Source: a virus
IMG/VR virus record: IMGVR_UViG_3300028558_000083
Coordinates: 1 to 30,376 of that record
Reading direction: 5' to 3' (one strand)
DNA length: 30,376 nt
The notes below the pieces were generated by a model, which saw nothing but the letters and a program-made list of their open reading frames with translations, did no database searches and was not told where the DNA came from. Positions 15,570 to 22,474 of this stretch are shown here, piece by piece. The translations under genes and the position numbers were made by a program. How positions within the stretch are numbered: the stretch's first letter is position 1; each line of letters opens with the position of its first letter.

Positions 15570-16802
15570 ATGAGCATTATTTTTCCAACATTGAATTATG
15601 TTGCAAAAGACTATCTTAATGATTCCAATGGAAAGCCATTAAGTCTCACATTTACCCGCGCCACTTCTGCATATCGCAGCAACTCCATTGGCCTTCTGGA
15701 AAGTGTTTCATCTGGTATCCTTAGGCATGACTATGATTCGGTTACTGGGGAATATAAGGGGTGGATTGCCGAGGAATCAAGAACAAATGAACTTCTATAT
15801 TCTGAATCTGCAAATAATGCATCAACCATTGGCAATATAACAATATCATCTAATAGCACAAAATCACCAGGTGGAACCAACACTGCGGACACGATGACTG
15901 ATAGTATTGATGCATCGCCTTCATATCACTATATCAGTCACGGATATTCACAATCTGGAGGAACTACAACTCGATGTTTCTCATCTTTTGTTAAGGCTGG
16001 ACCTCATGACAAAATCCGCCTTACTGTAGGTGGAAATTCTTCTGGTCAATATCATCTAGACGTAAATTTGACATCTGCTACCGTCGCGGCAACTTCAAGT
16101 GGCGGCGGGGCTGTTGTAGCATCTGGTATTTATCCGGTTGGTGATGGCTGGTATCGCGCATGGATAGCAGGAACACTCACTGCTGGAGATACTGCTGCTG
16201 AGGCCCGCGTTGTTATCACCAATACAGCAGGCAATACAACTTACCAAGGTGCCGGAGCACTTTCCGTCTATATTTGGGGAAGAGTATATGAGACTGGGAC
16301 ATTCCCAACATCATATATTCAAACAACTACATCCAGTGTTACTCGCAACACTGATGTTCTATCGATATCTACATCTAGTTTCGGATTCAATCCACTAGAG
16401 GGTACGCTGTTGTTTATCGGAGATATTCCTGATGCGTCAAACAGAACAATACTTGCACTTGGTACTACCGCTACTACAGAAACAATTGAAATGAATATAG
16501 GCGGTGGCATTATCCAGATGTCAGTAAAGGTTTCGAACGTAAGTCAGGCATCAATTTCAAGCGGATCGTCTCCAAGTATCAATACTAAATTTTCAGCGGC
16601 TATTGCATATAAGGTAAATGATTTTGCGATATGTGTAAACGGCGGATCAGTATCCATTGATTCAAGCGGAAACGTTCCCATAGTTGATACGCTCTATATC
16701 GGAGCAAATTACATCTATCAGCCTAACGGAGGGCATATACGACATATTGCCTATTTCCCACGTCGCTTGTCTAATTCAGATCTTCAATCAATTACAACAT
16801 AG
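15570..16802 (+). CDS. Receptor-binding / tail spike-like protein
   Basis: 410 aa with AGAGG eight bases before the ATG. It has the architecture of phage adhesins that start with an RATSAYR...GLLESVSSGILRHDYDS motif, then GWIAEESRTNELLYS, followed by beta-sandwich carbohydrate-binding-like domains (YPVGDGWYRAWIAGTLTAGD; AGALSVYIWGRVYETGTFPT). The C-terminal third (about 270-410) resembles a LamG/concanavalin-like fold by strand pattern. It probably recognises host surface polysaccharide. A+T-rich codon use suggests exchange between phages. Confidence 0.7.
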   Translation: MSIIFPTLNYVAKDYLNDSNGKPLSLTFTRATSAYRSNSIGLLESVSSGILRHDYDSVTGEYKGWIAEESRTNELLYSESANNASTIGNITISSNSTKSPGGTNTADTMTDSIDASPSYHYISHGYSQSGGTTTRCFSSFVKAGPHDKIRLTVGGNSSGQYHLDVNLTSATVAATSSGGGAVVASGIYPVGDGWYRAWIAGTLTAGDTAAEARVVITNTAGNTTYQGAGALSVYIWGRVYETGTFPTSYIQTTTSSVTRNTDVLSISTSSFGFNPLEGTLLFIGDIPDASNRTILALGTTATTETIEMNIGGGIIQMSVKVSNVSQASISSGSSPSINTKFSAAIAYKVNDFAICVNGGSVSIDSSGNVPIVDTLYIGANYIYQPNGGHIRHIAYFPRRLSNSDLQSITT

Positions 16803-16811
16803 GATAACAAC

Positions 16812-17105
16812 ATGATTGATATATATCTTAGGGCTGCAACAGAGGAAATCATGAAATCAGATCTTCCTTGGGCCATTAATGATGAGGGAGAATGGATCAG
16901 TGCCACACATGAATGGGCGCTTGATCCAATCGGAAATCTAATCAAGACGCCGGCAATTCTTGATGAAAACTTCAATATCGTAGCTGATGCCATATTCTAT
17001 GATGGATATCATGTTAATATACGCTTAATTGATGAATTAATTGCGGATAAAATCCCGGAATCAATCAAAATTTCCGTTACAACCCCGAAAAGGGTTTGGG
17101 CTTGA
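16812..17105 (+). CDS. Small adhesin-associated hypothetical protein (97 aa)
   Basis: MIDIYLRAATEEIMKSDLPW starts a protein of a type often seen directly after fibre genes in alphaproteobacterial phages. A central YDGYHVNIRL segment and a C-terminal TTPKRVWA are typical. AGGA lies eight bases upstream. Function is unproven: a fibre chaperone or virion component is possible. It is the last gene before the lysis block. Confidence 0.6.
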   Translation: MIDIYLRAATEEIMKSDLPWAINDEGEWISATHEWALDPIGNLIKTPAILDENFNIVADAIFYDGYHVNIRLIDELIADKIPESIKISVTTPKRVWA

Positions 17106-17129
17106 TCTGTATGAGCGGGGCATATTGTT

Positions 17130-17549
17130 ATGAGTGAATTTGAGATTGACACTCTGGCCCGAACCTTATGGGGTGAGGCTCGCGGCGAGGGAGAATTGGG
17201 TATTGAGGCAGTGGCCTGCGTTATTGCCAATCGCGTTGCTATCGCGGAGAAAGGGCGAGGCCCCAGAATGTTCGGGACAGGCACATTCGAAAGCGCGTGC
17301 CGGTTCCCATATCAGTTTTCTTGCTGGCTTCCGAGCGATCCGAATTTGGAAAAACTGAAATCCGTGACGGAGGATGACCGCGCTTTCCGAGTTTGCATGG
17401 GCATCGCTGAAATCGCGGTTTCCGGCAACCTGGAGGACATCACGGTCTCCGCGACCCACTATCACACGAAACAGATTAAGCCCGCCTGGGCGGCCGGAAA
17501 AGCGCCGTGCGCGACTATCGGAAACCACTTGTTCTATAGGGGGGTTTAA
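17130..17549 (+). CDS. SleB-like cell wall hydrolase (endolysin)
   Basis: 139 aa covering just the Hydrolase_2 / SleB domain. ARTLWGEARGEGELGIEAVA holds the candidate catalytic Glu (E16), followed by VIANRV, CRFPYQFSCWL (the Cys-Arg-x-Pro-x-Gln-Phe-Ser-Cys-Trp signature), SATHYHT and IGNHLFYRG. Such enzymes cleave the glycan strand of peptidoglycan. There is no signal peptide, so release would need the holin encoded 4 bases downstream. GCGGGG precedes the ATG. Confidence 0.9.
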   Translation: MSEFEIDTLARTLWGEARGEGELGIEAVACVIANRVAIAEKGRGPRMFGTGTFESACRFPYQFSCWLPSDPNLEKLKSVTEDDRAFRVCMGIAEIAVSGNLEDITVSATHYHTKQIKPAWAAGKAPCATIGNHLFYRGV

Positions 17550-17553
17550 CAGC

Positions 17554-18120
17554 ATGCTGCCTTTGATTGGTCTCGCTGCACAGTTTCTGCCATCAATTGT
17601 GGGCTGGGCTTTTGGCGATAGTGCGGAGAAAGTGACGACTAGTGTCGTCGGCGCTGCACAGGAAATATTCGGCACCGATGATGTTGACCAAATCAACAAA
17701 GCCATCGCCGCCGATCCGAACCTAGCCCTACAATTCAAGAGCAAGCTTCTCGATATTCAGGCACAGGCGCAGCACGATGCGCACGAACTGAGCATGAAGG
17801 AGATTGAGGACAAGCAGAGCGCCCGTTCGTCTTTCGCGTCCAACCGTGGCGTTCTTATTCTCGGTATGGTTCAGGTAATTGGCTATATCGTCGTGGTTGG
17901 GGCCGTCGTCTGGGGGGCTTTTTCCATGTTGTCTGGATCGTCGTCTCTTGCAGGAAAAGACCCCGGCACCGTCGCCGTGGTTGCAAGTATTGTTTCCGCC
18001 GCTGTGACCCAACTTGGTAACATGGCGATGCAACCTAATAGCTTCTTTTATGGATCGTCAAAAGAAGCCATTGACGGCGTGAAGCAATTCGCTTCATCTA
18101 TTGGGAAAATCAGCAAATAG
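17554..18120 (+). CDS. Putative holin (three-helix membrane protein)
   Basis: 188 aa from the ATG at 17554, ten bases after a GGGGGG run; the longer frame upstream overlaps the hydrolase gene and is rejected. It has a short hydrophobic N-terminus (LPLIGLAAQFLPSIVGWAFG), a charged helical middle (about 60-105) and two strong hydrophobic helices near 108-135 and 140-162. That agrees with the 3TM phage holin group seen beside endolysins in gene-transfer-agent-like and rhizobial phages. It would make holes in the inner membrane to release the hydrolase. Confidence 0.65.
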   Translation: MLPLIGLAAQFLPSIVGWAFGDSAEKVTTSVVGAAQEIFGTDDVDQINKAIAADPNLALQFKSKLLDIQAQAQHDAHELSMKEIEDKQSARSSFASNRGVLILGMVQVIGYIVVVGAVVWGAFSMLSGSSSLAGKDPGTVAVVASIVSAAVTQLGNMAMQPNSFFYGSSKEAIDGVKQFASSIGKISK

Positions 18121-18131
18121 GAGCGGGGCCA

Positions 18132-18218
18132 ATGAACTATCTATACTGCGGTTACGCCGCATGGATGACGTGGATTAAGATGTACGCTCGCGCCATGAAT
18201 ATTCGCTCCAAAAATTAA
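18132..18218 (+). CDS. Possible 28-aa peptide after the holin
   Basis: MNYLYCGYAAWMTWIKMYAR continues for eight more residues to TAA. GCGGGG lies about 5 bases before the ATG, and it starts 11 bases after the holin stop and ends just before a strong terminator. It is aromatic with a basic C-terminus, so it could touch the membrane. The length is too short for certainty. Confidence 0.35.
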   Translation: MNYLYCGYAAWMTWIKMYARAMNIRSKN

Positions 18219-18219
18219 T

Positions 18220-18240
18220 GGGAGGGGAATACCCCCTCCC
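18220..18240. terminator. Bidirectional hairpin between converging operons
   Basis: GGGAGGGG (18220-18227) pairs with CCCCTCCC (18233-18240) around a short A/T/C loop. It lies between the end of the plus-strand late block and the end of the minus-strand lipoprotein gene (18251). The flanks are A+T-rich rather than a clean T run on the plus side. Confidence 0.65.
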
Positions 18241-18250
18241 ATATATATGT

Positions 18251-18502
18251 CTACGGCCTGTCTGGTGCACACGTGGGCTCTACCCATCCGCCAGATAGCC
18301 ACCGAGCGCGTCGACCATCTGGGCAAATCCACGGCTTACCAGTAACATCCCCCTGATAATGGTCATACGATTTTTCTAGCCATCCACCGGGAGGGGCAAT
18401 CTCCCGCCCATTGAGTGGAGATGCATCGAATGTACCGGGGTCAAAGCTGGCGCAGGCCGAAATAGATGCCGCCATCGCCACGCAAATGATAATCTTCCTC
18501 AT
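18251..18502 (-). CDS. Small lipoprotein (83 aa)
   Basis: MRKIIICVAMAASISACASF is a lipoprotein signal with lipobox I-S-A-C and the lipidated Cys at 17. The mature part is Pro/Gly/Trp-rich with two further cysteines (about 59 and 78). GAGG is ten bases before the ATG. It is the last gene of the minus-strand run and converges on the lysis genes. An outer-membrane spanin role is thinkable but unsupported because it is on the opposite strand from the endolysin. A superinfection-exclusion lipoprotein is another option. Confidence 0.65.
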   Translation of the reverse strand: MRKIIICVAMAASISACASFDPGTFDASPLNGREIAPPGGWLEKSYDHYQGDVTGKPWICPDGRRARWLSGGWVEPTCAPDRP

Positions 18503-18534
18503 TTTATGTTACCTCATGGTTTCTTTACAGATTT

Positions 18535-18550
18535 AGATAACGCCTTATCT
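18535..18550. promoter_or_regulatory. Perfect inverted repeat AGATAA-CGCC-TTATCT
   Basis: A 6-bp perfect dyad with a 4-bp centre sits between the XRE regulator stop (18584) and the lipoprotein start (18502) on the minus strand. It could be an operator for the XRE protein or a weak hairpin ending the regulator transcript. A weak promoter for the lipoprotein gene (TTTACA, 16 bp, GATAAG on the minus strand) overlaps it. Confidence 0.4.
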
Positions 18551-18583
18551 TCCAAGAATGCAATATGTAAATTGGTATGCTCG

Positions 18584-18784
18584 CTATTTAATTTTCACCA
18601 TCTCCACCTCATATCCGAGAGCATTCAAAATACGATCAAGCGTTCTTGTTCGGCAGTCGCACCGTTCATTTTCCAATCGATTGATAGTATTGATATGCAC
18701 CTTTGATATCTCGGAAAGTTGAAGCTGAGAAAGTCCAACCTCTTCCCGCATTCCCCGCAAATATTGGACTGTGTATTTCATCAT
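18584..18784 (-). CDS. XRE-family helix-turn-helix regulator
   Basis: 66 aa, a bare HTH domain: YLRGMREEVGLSQLQLSEIS is helices 1-2, KVHINTINRLENER the recognition helix, then TLDRILNALGYEV. There is no partner domain. The ATG overlaps the stop of the upstream gene (ATGA), so it is translated with the minus-strand micro-genes and lies at their distal end. It also resembles antitoxin-type HTH proteins, but no toxin-like partner is recognised among its neighbours. Confidence 0.85.
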   Translation of the reverse strand: MMKYTVQYLRGMREEVGLSQLQLSEISKVHINTINRLENERCDCRTRTLDRILNALGYEVEMVKIK

Positions 18785-18954
18785 TCTTCATACACTCCGG
18801 TACAAATGGCCGTAATGCGCTTTTCTTCCTGTCGCGCTTCGGCAATAACCTGTCGCTTCATCGAAATGCAATCATCAAGCGTGGGTCGCTCCAACTGCAC
18901 CCACATGCATTCCGATCCCATGCACGTCATGAACGTGAGAAGATATAGCATCAT
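18781..18954 (-). CDS. Small exported Cys-containing protein (57 aa)
   Basis: The ATG at 18954 forms a four-base overlap (ATGA) with the upstream stop, which fixes the start over the longer frame beginning at 18972. It begins MMLYLLTFMTCMGSECMWVQ, a hydrophobic export-like N-terminus, and holds four cysteines (11, 16, 29 and about 51), a pattern suited to disulphides outside the cytoplasm. PTLDDCISMKR in the middle recalls a class of tiny phage and plasmid proteins of unknown role. Confidence 0.6.
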   Translation of the reverse strand: MMLYLLTFMTCMGSECMWVQLERPTLDDCISMKRQVIAEARQEEKRITAICTGVYEE

Positions 18955-19094
18955 CTTGCAAGCGCCTCGCACGATGTTTTGGCGATATCATATTGCTGTT
19001 GCGCCGCTGCCCCAAAAAAGAGAAACAGAAGGCACAACAAAGCGGCCAAACAGAAGGCCATTAATGCTGAGCAAGCATCTCTGATATTTTTCAT
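18951..19094 (-). CDS. Single-helix membrane micro-protein (47 aa)
   Basis: It starts at 19094 with GGGG about eight bases upstream and a four-base ATGA overlap with the preceding gene. The longer frame reading back to 19310 is rejected because two other genes occupy that stretch with proper overlaps. It has a short charged N-terminus, a strong hydrophobic helix at about 9-30 (ALMAFCLAALLCLLFLFFGA), then AAAQQQYDIAKTSCEALAR. Probably an inner membrane protein; function unknown. Confidence 0.65.
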   Translation of the reverse strand: MKNIRDACSALMAFCLAALLCLLFLFFGAAAQQQYDIAKTSCEALAR

Positions 19095-19240
19095 CGAAAT
19101 CCCCGGCTGTATGCATATCCGATAATAGCTCCCCACGACGCCACCGCGCATAGGATGATGAAAATCCACACCTTGACCGGGGACGGGCACTTTCCTTCGC
19201 TCAATCGGTTCGGGCCGCGGGGCATTCCGACGCGGGTCAT
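19091..19240 (-). CDS. Single-helix membrane micro-protein (49 aa)
   Basis: ATG at 19240, stop at 19091. It overlaps the upstream stop and downstream start by four bases each (ATGA at both ends), which is strong evidence for translation. The basic N-terminal 22 residues (MTRVGMPRGPNRLSEGK) lead to a hydrophobic helix (VWIFIILCAVASWGAIIGYA) and a basic tail. Function unknown. It is translationally linked to another single-helix protein downstream. Confidence 0.65.
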   Translation of the reverse strand: MTRVGMPRGPNRLSEGKCPSPVKVWIFIILCAVASWGAIIGYAYSRGFR

Positions 19241-19551
19241 TTTGCATCATCCTTCTTGGCGAAGGGGGAAGTGCGAAGGATGTCGATCCATGCGGCGAGA
19301 GCATACGCAAGAGCCTGCGAGCCTCCGTTGTCTCGGATTGTCGAACGAGTGTGATCCGACATCACTTCATGGAGCGTCACCAGCCCGGCGCGTTCGTCGG
19401 CTTCTCGGATGGAGCGGGCAAATGGCAAATAATTTTCCCATCGCTTGTCAATATAATTTTCAGTCGCCACTTGTTCAAAATGATTAAGGTGATATTCGGC
19501 ACACATAGCCCGCGCCCTCATCTCGTCCAGTTCTTCAATCGTCGAAACCAT
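19237..19551 (-). CDS. Hypothetical protein (104 aa)
   Basis: GGGAGGTAGAG lies just before the ATG at 19551, two bases after the ATPase stop. It is mostly helical, with MRARAMCAEYHLNHFEQVAT early and a C-terminal SQALAYALAAWIDILRTSPF helix. No motif is recognised. It is co-transcribed directly behind the Sak4-like ATPase gene. Confidence 0.65.
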   Translation of the reverse strand: MVSTIEELDEMRARAMCAEYHLNHFEQVATENYIDKRWENYLPFARSIREADERAGLVTLHEVMSDHTRSTIRDNGGSQALAYALAAWIDILRTSPFAKKDDAK

Positions 19552-19553
19552 CT

Positions 19554-20495
19554 CTACCTCCCATCATCCAACACACTGCCATCACTCGCATTTTCCGCCT
19601 CTCTAGCGGCTTCATCCGCTGCAATGGCAATACCCTTAAGCTCGGCATCCATAAGGGGCTTTAGCGCGGCTTGCTGGGGCTTTGTGATGCCAGACCAGAA
19701 TGCCTTAAGCCGTTCCATGCCTTCGGACGCCGCTTCGCGGGCATCGCGCTCGATTGCGACCATATCAAAGTCAATCACCTTTCCGCCCCGCACCCATTCG
19801 GCAATCTTCTCGCCAGTCTCGACGCTGAGTTTCTGATCCTTGCGAATGACGCTGGCCAGCGGTTCCGGTACCTTGATTGCCGGAATGAGCGGGTTGCACT
19901 TGATAAGCTCGCTTCCGTCCTGAAACTGCGGCATGTGGTTCGGTCCGAGCAGCACGGAAACCGTCATATCATAGATGAAAGAGAAGTCCTTGCCGCATAC
20001 GGGCTGCGCCCCGATGTTAGTGACTTCCTTTCCGAGTTGCTTAATGCCATCCTTGGCGCGAAGCAGGAAAATGACATGAACATTAGACCGCAACAGCCGG
20101 TCAGTCATTTTTCGATAGTTGATCTTCGGAGCCTTCCAGGCTTGCAGTCCATTGCCCTGCATCCCCTGATCGACAATACCCCCTTCCCCCGCCCAGACAT
20201 GGGAAATCGTGTCAAACACGACACATGCCGCCCGGCCCTTTAGCGCAACCTCGAAAGCCTCAATGTATCGCTGCGTGGTAAACGGTGGCTGTAGGTCGAT
20301 ATGGTACCAGCCGCCGATCATGCCGTCATAGTATTCGGCGCGACGGTTCTCCGTATCAACCACGACGACTATTCCATCAGGACCAGCCAGCCCACGGGCC
20401 ACCAGCAGCGACGAATACGTCTTGCCGCTATTGCTCGGACCCCACAGGGCCACAAGGGCGGGCATGTTCTTGCGTTCAGCTTTCTTCATTTCCAT
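19554..20495 (-). CDS. RecA-fold ATPase, Sak4-like recombination protein
   Basis: 313 aa from the ATG at 20495 with GGAGG seven bases upstream; the 24 bases open beyond it are rejected. Walker A is GPSNSGKT at 19-26. A Walker-B-like strand CVVFDT is near residue 95, and VHVIFLLRAKD follows as a sensor strand. A helical Ala/Glu-rich tail (about 230-313) closes it. Phage Sak4-type proteins are single-strand annealing or recombination ATPases that work with SSB. Here a RecE-like nuclease gene lies upstream and SSB is encoded in the divergent operon. Confidence 0.8.
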   Translation of the reverse strand: MEMKKAERKNMPALVALWGPSNSGKTYSSLLVARGLAGPDGIVVVVDTENRRAEYYDGMIGGWYHIDLQPPFTTQRYIEAFEVALKGRAACVVFDTISHVWAGEGGIVDQGMQGNGLQAWKAPKINYRKMTDRLLRSNVHVIFLLRAKDGIKQLGKEVTNIGAQPVCGKDFSFIYDMTVSVLLGPNHMPQFQDGSELIKCNPLIPAIKVPEPLASVIRKDQKLSVETGEKIAEWVRGGKVIDFDMVAIERDAREAASEGMERLKAFWSGITKPQQAALKPLMDAELKGIAIAADEAAREAENASDGSVLDDGR

Positions 20496-20719
20496 GAGAA
20501 ATCCTCCAGTGCAGACCAAAGGCTAAAATCAATATCCCCGCCGTGATGGTCCATTGCAGACTTATGGGTATTGATTGCCCGTTCCAGCGTATCAATCCGA
20601 TCCAGCAACGCGAGAACGTCTTTAGGTCGTGTCGCCCCAAAATATTCAGCCTGAACTCCGCGCCCCGTATCTTCTGATGCCAGCACCGCCAGCCGTCGCA
20701 GTTCCTCCACATCAACCAT
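20486..20719 (-). CDS. Small hypothetical phage protein (77 aa)
   Basis: The ATG at 20719 is chosen because GAGGAGG lies five bases before it and it begins 11 bases after the nuclease stop. The longer frame to 20761 lies inside the nuclease gene. It carries VDVEELRRLAVLASED near the start and ATRPKDVLALLDRIDTLERA, a helical segment common to small early phage proteins. Its 3' end overlaps the ATPase start by 10 bases. Confidence 0.7.
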   Translation of the reverse strand: MVDVEELRRLAVLASEDTGRGVQAEYFGATRPKDVLALLDRIDTLERAINTHKSAMDHHGGDIDFSLWSALEDFSWK

Positions 20720-20729
20720 TCCATCCTCC

Positions 20730-21788
20730 TCAATCATGAATCCAAATCGGCAATTCTTCATCCGTGAAATCCGTCATCGGCCCGAAATCATGCCATGGAA
20801 CATCCGGCCCGAAGCGTTCCATGCAATCACGGTATAGCTCGACGCCATGCCGGAACATCCGATAGCCAGACTGCCAAGCCATCATTTCTCCCCTATTTTT
20901 ATCACGACGCAGGAACCGACGCACGCGAATATTCGGCACTTTGCCCGTTTGCATGAACAAAAAAATGAAGGCGTGCTCGGGCGACGATGCGAAAGCATCA
21001 AGCCATTCCTGCGGCGGGGCATCACCGAAAACAGCACCGGCCTTAACCAGCGGCTTGGCCTGTTCAATGCCGGTCATGTAGGTAGCGGCCTGGATGTTGT
21101 ACTTCCTCGCAGCCATGGCGCGGGCGATGGCCTCGTCCACCGGAAACTTCGCCGGGTTGCCAAACGTCTTCAGGTCAATCGCAGCCTTAGCCTTGAGATA
21201 GTCAACCTTGACCTTCATGCGCACGCCGGTTTCTTCATCAATCCAGAAGATTGCTACCTCGGGATATCCGCCGGTCAGGCACTTGCGGGCGTCGGGATGC
21301 CAATCAAGCGCCTTGGCCGTCCGTTCCATTTCCTTGAACGCGGCTCGGGACAGCATTTCCTTTCCTTCGTTCGCCGCCTTGTGGTTTTCCACCATGACCG
21401 GCCACAGTTCAGCGCACGGATCAGCCTCATGGATGCGCTCGCACATGGCCGCAATCGTGCCACCCGCCGAAACTCCAAGGCGTTTGCATTCCGCCCGCAA
21501 CTCATCACCACCGGAAAGCGCATTCGGGAAATCAGCCTTATCCAGCGCAACAGCATAAGCCGCGTTGAATGCGTCAATCCCCTCTCCAAAAAAGCAATGG
21601 AAAGCGCGGCCCTTGATGAAATGGTCTTCCTCTTCCTCCGGTTCAGCCTCGGGATTTAGCGGGCTTTCCATCCAGTAATCGAGCGGAGATACCAATAGGT
21701 TTTTGATACCCGTCACGCTTAACGCAGGATCGGCATGGTATTCCTCATTCGACATCCCGAAATATACGCCGGGCGCATTGTTAGTCAT
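20730..21788 (-). CDS. RecE-like PD-(D/E)xK exonuclease (DUF3799-type)
   Basis: 352 aa from the ATG at 21788 with AGAGG eight bases before it. The 53 codons beyond it overlap another gene and are rejected. The N-terminus GVYFGMSNEEYHADPALSVT followed by KNLLVSPLDYW is typical of phage RecE-type nucleases. The active site is in VRMKVKVDYLKAKAAIDLKT (D...D-x-K). A Gln-containing helix, YNIQAATY, follows as in lambda-exonuclease-fold proteins. It would resect double-stranded ends for annealing, with the ATPase encoded just downstream. Confidence 0.85.
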   Translation of the reverse strand: MTNNAPGVYFGMSNEEYHADPALSVTGIKNLLVSPLDYWMESPLNPEAEPEEEEDHFIKGRAFHCFFGEGIDAFNAAYAVALDKADFPNALSGGDELRAECKRLGVSAGGTIAAMCERIHEADPCAELWPVMVENHKAANEGKEMLSRAAFKEMERTAKALDWHPDARKCLTGGYPEVAIFWIDEETGVRMKVKVDYLKAKAAIDLKTFGNPAKFPVDEAIARAMAARKYNIQAATYMTGIEQAKPLVKAGAVFGDAPPQEWLDAFASSPEHAFIFLFMQTGKVPNIRVRRFLRRDKNRGEMMAWQSGYRMFRHGVELYRDCMERFGPDVPWHDFGPMTDFTDEELPIWIHD

Positions 21789-21957
21789 GGGAAAGCCTCT
21801 TGTCAGGAACATTAATTCCGTGCCCCTTGAGGAACCTACGGGTTTCCTCTTCGGCTTCGAAAAACTCTTCCAAATCTGCATTGACCAGAATTTGGAGAAG
21901 CGCGCACGCACGTTGGAATTTGCGCTTCTCGGCTTCCAACGGGTCAATGTTGCTCAT
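21781..21957 (-). CDS. Small helical hypothetical protein (58 aa)
   Basis: The ATG at 21957 has AAGGA nine bases upstream and a four-base overlap with the micro-gene before it. It reads MSNIDPLEAEKRKFQRACAL, then an acidic helix (LEEFFEAEEETRRFL) and ends GHGINVPDKRLSHD. It overlaps the nuclease start by eight bases, so translation of the two is probably coupled. It looks soluble; no family recognised. Confidence 0.65.
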   Translation of the reverse strand: MSNIDPLEAEKRKFQRACALLQILVNADLEEFFEAEEETRRFLKGHGINVPDKRLSHD

Positions 21958-22091
21958 TTCGTCTTTTCCTTCGCACATGTAGACAGACCGAGAGAATAGC
22001 CTTCCGTCCATGTCATCATATGATTAAAATTGAATAACATCATTGCCAACACAAATCCGCCAGCAAAGCTTGCGATCAGTACCCAGCGCAT
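21954..22091 (-). CDS. Single-helix membrane micro-protein (45 aa)
   Basis: MRWVLIASFAGGFVLAMMLF is a membrane helix right at the N-terminus, followed by a short His/Met/Trp stretch and a Lys-rich end (CAKEKTK). GGAG lies about eight bases upstream. It overlaps the upstream stop by one base (TGATG) and the downstream start by four (ATGA). This continuous coupling supports it despite its length. Function unknown. Confidence 0.65.
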   Translation of the reverse strand: MRWVLIASFAGGFVLAMMLFNFNHMMTWTEGYSLGLSTCAKEKTK

Positions 22092-22258
22092 CACCTGTTC
22101 TCCCTAAAACAATCCGGCCTATTCACAAACAAGCTCAACGGAAGACCCATCTTATCCGCCGCAATCTGTACAGCGATAGTCTCTGCCCGTCCGCAGTTTT
22201 TCCCATCCCTGAACTTTTCCCAGAACGGGCAAAAGGTCATGTCTCGATAGCAGAGCAT
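22091..22258 (-). CDS. Small Cys-rich protein (55 aa)
   Basis: MLCYRDMTFCPFWEKFRDGK then NCGRAE and a C-terminal RPDCFRENR. Four cysteines (3, 10, 22, 50) and the CYRDMTFC start are familiar from small proteins of rhizobial phages and suggest metal binding or disulphides. It is followed by a one-base TGATG overlap with the next gene. Ribosome site is weak, which suits coupling to the upstream micro-peptide four bases away. Confidence 0.65.
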   Translation of the reverse strand: MLCYRDMTFCPFWEKFRDGKNCGRAETIAVQIAADKMGLPLSLFVNRPDCFRENR

Positions 22259-22262
22259 TTTA

Positions 22263-22328
22263 TCACCAGACGATGGAGGTTGCGAGAATTGATGCGAAGG
22301 AGATGAATTTCAGGATGTGGTCAGTCAT
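22263..22328 (-). CDS. 21-aa membrane micro-peptide
   Basis: MTDHILKFISFASILATSIV ends with Trp and TGA. An AGGGGAC ribosome site lies five bases before the ATG, and the ATG overlaps the preceding stop by four bases (ATGA). The next gene begins four bases after its stop. Almost the whole peptide is one hydrophobic helix with a charged head, like tiny membrane regulators. It could also be a leader peptide that couples translation. Confidence 0.5.
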   Translation of the reverse strand: MTDHILKFISFASILATSIVW

Positions 22329-22474
22329 CGTCCGTCCCCTATATTATGGTCGTCGTGTCCCATAGCCAATGGCAAAAGACATATGGAGATACCAAAGGAT
22401 AATGTTAACAACATCACAATGAACCCAATGGGATCGGATAGACTGTGAAGCCACTCCATATAATCTTGCCACAT
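22325..22474 (-). CDS. Single-helix membrane micro-protein (49 aa)
   Basis: MWQDYMEWLHSLSDPIGFIV leads into a hydrophobic helix up to about residue 38, followed by a His/Asp-rich end (MGHDDHNIGDGR). The start shares one base with the upstream stop (TGATG) and the end overlaps the next ATG by four. A different minus frame over the same bases (22344-22535) lacks such links and is treated as a shadow. Confidence 0.6.
   Translation of the reverse strand: MWQDYMEWLHSLSDPIGFIVMLLTLSFGISICLLPLAMGHDDHNIGDGR

Noticed and set aside
17166-17744. 192-aa minus-strand ORF opposite the endolysin and holin genes
   Set aside because: The plus strand encodes an unmistakable SleB domain, and the minus frame has no motif or ribosome site.
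18132-18550. Classic spanin pair
   Set aside because: The lipoprotein is on the opposite strand from the endolysin and no inner-membrane coiled-coil partner overlaps it.
18951-19310. 119-aa minus-strand reading of the membrane micro-gene region
   Set aside because: The N-terminal 72 codons overlap two other genes joined by ATGA overlaps. Only the part from 19094 has a ribosome site.
20847-21659. 270-aa plus-strand ORF opposite the RecE-like nuclease
   Set aside because: It is a long shadow of a motif-bearing minus-strand gene. Its Arg/His/Leu-rich composition is typical of antisense frames.
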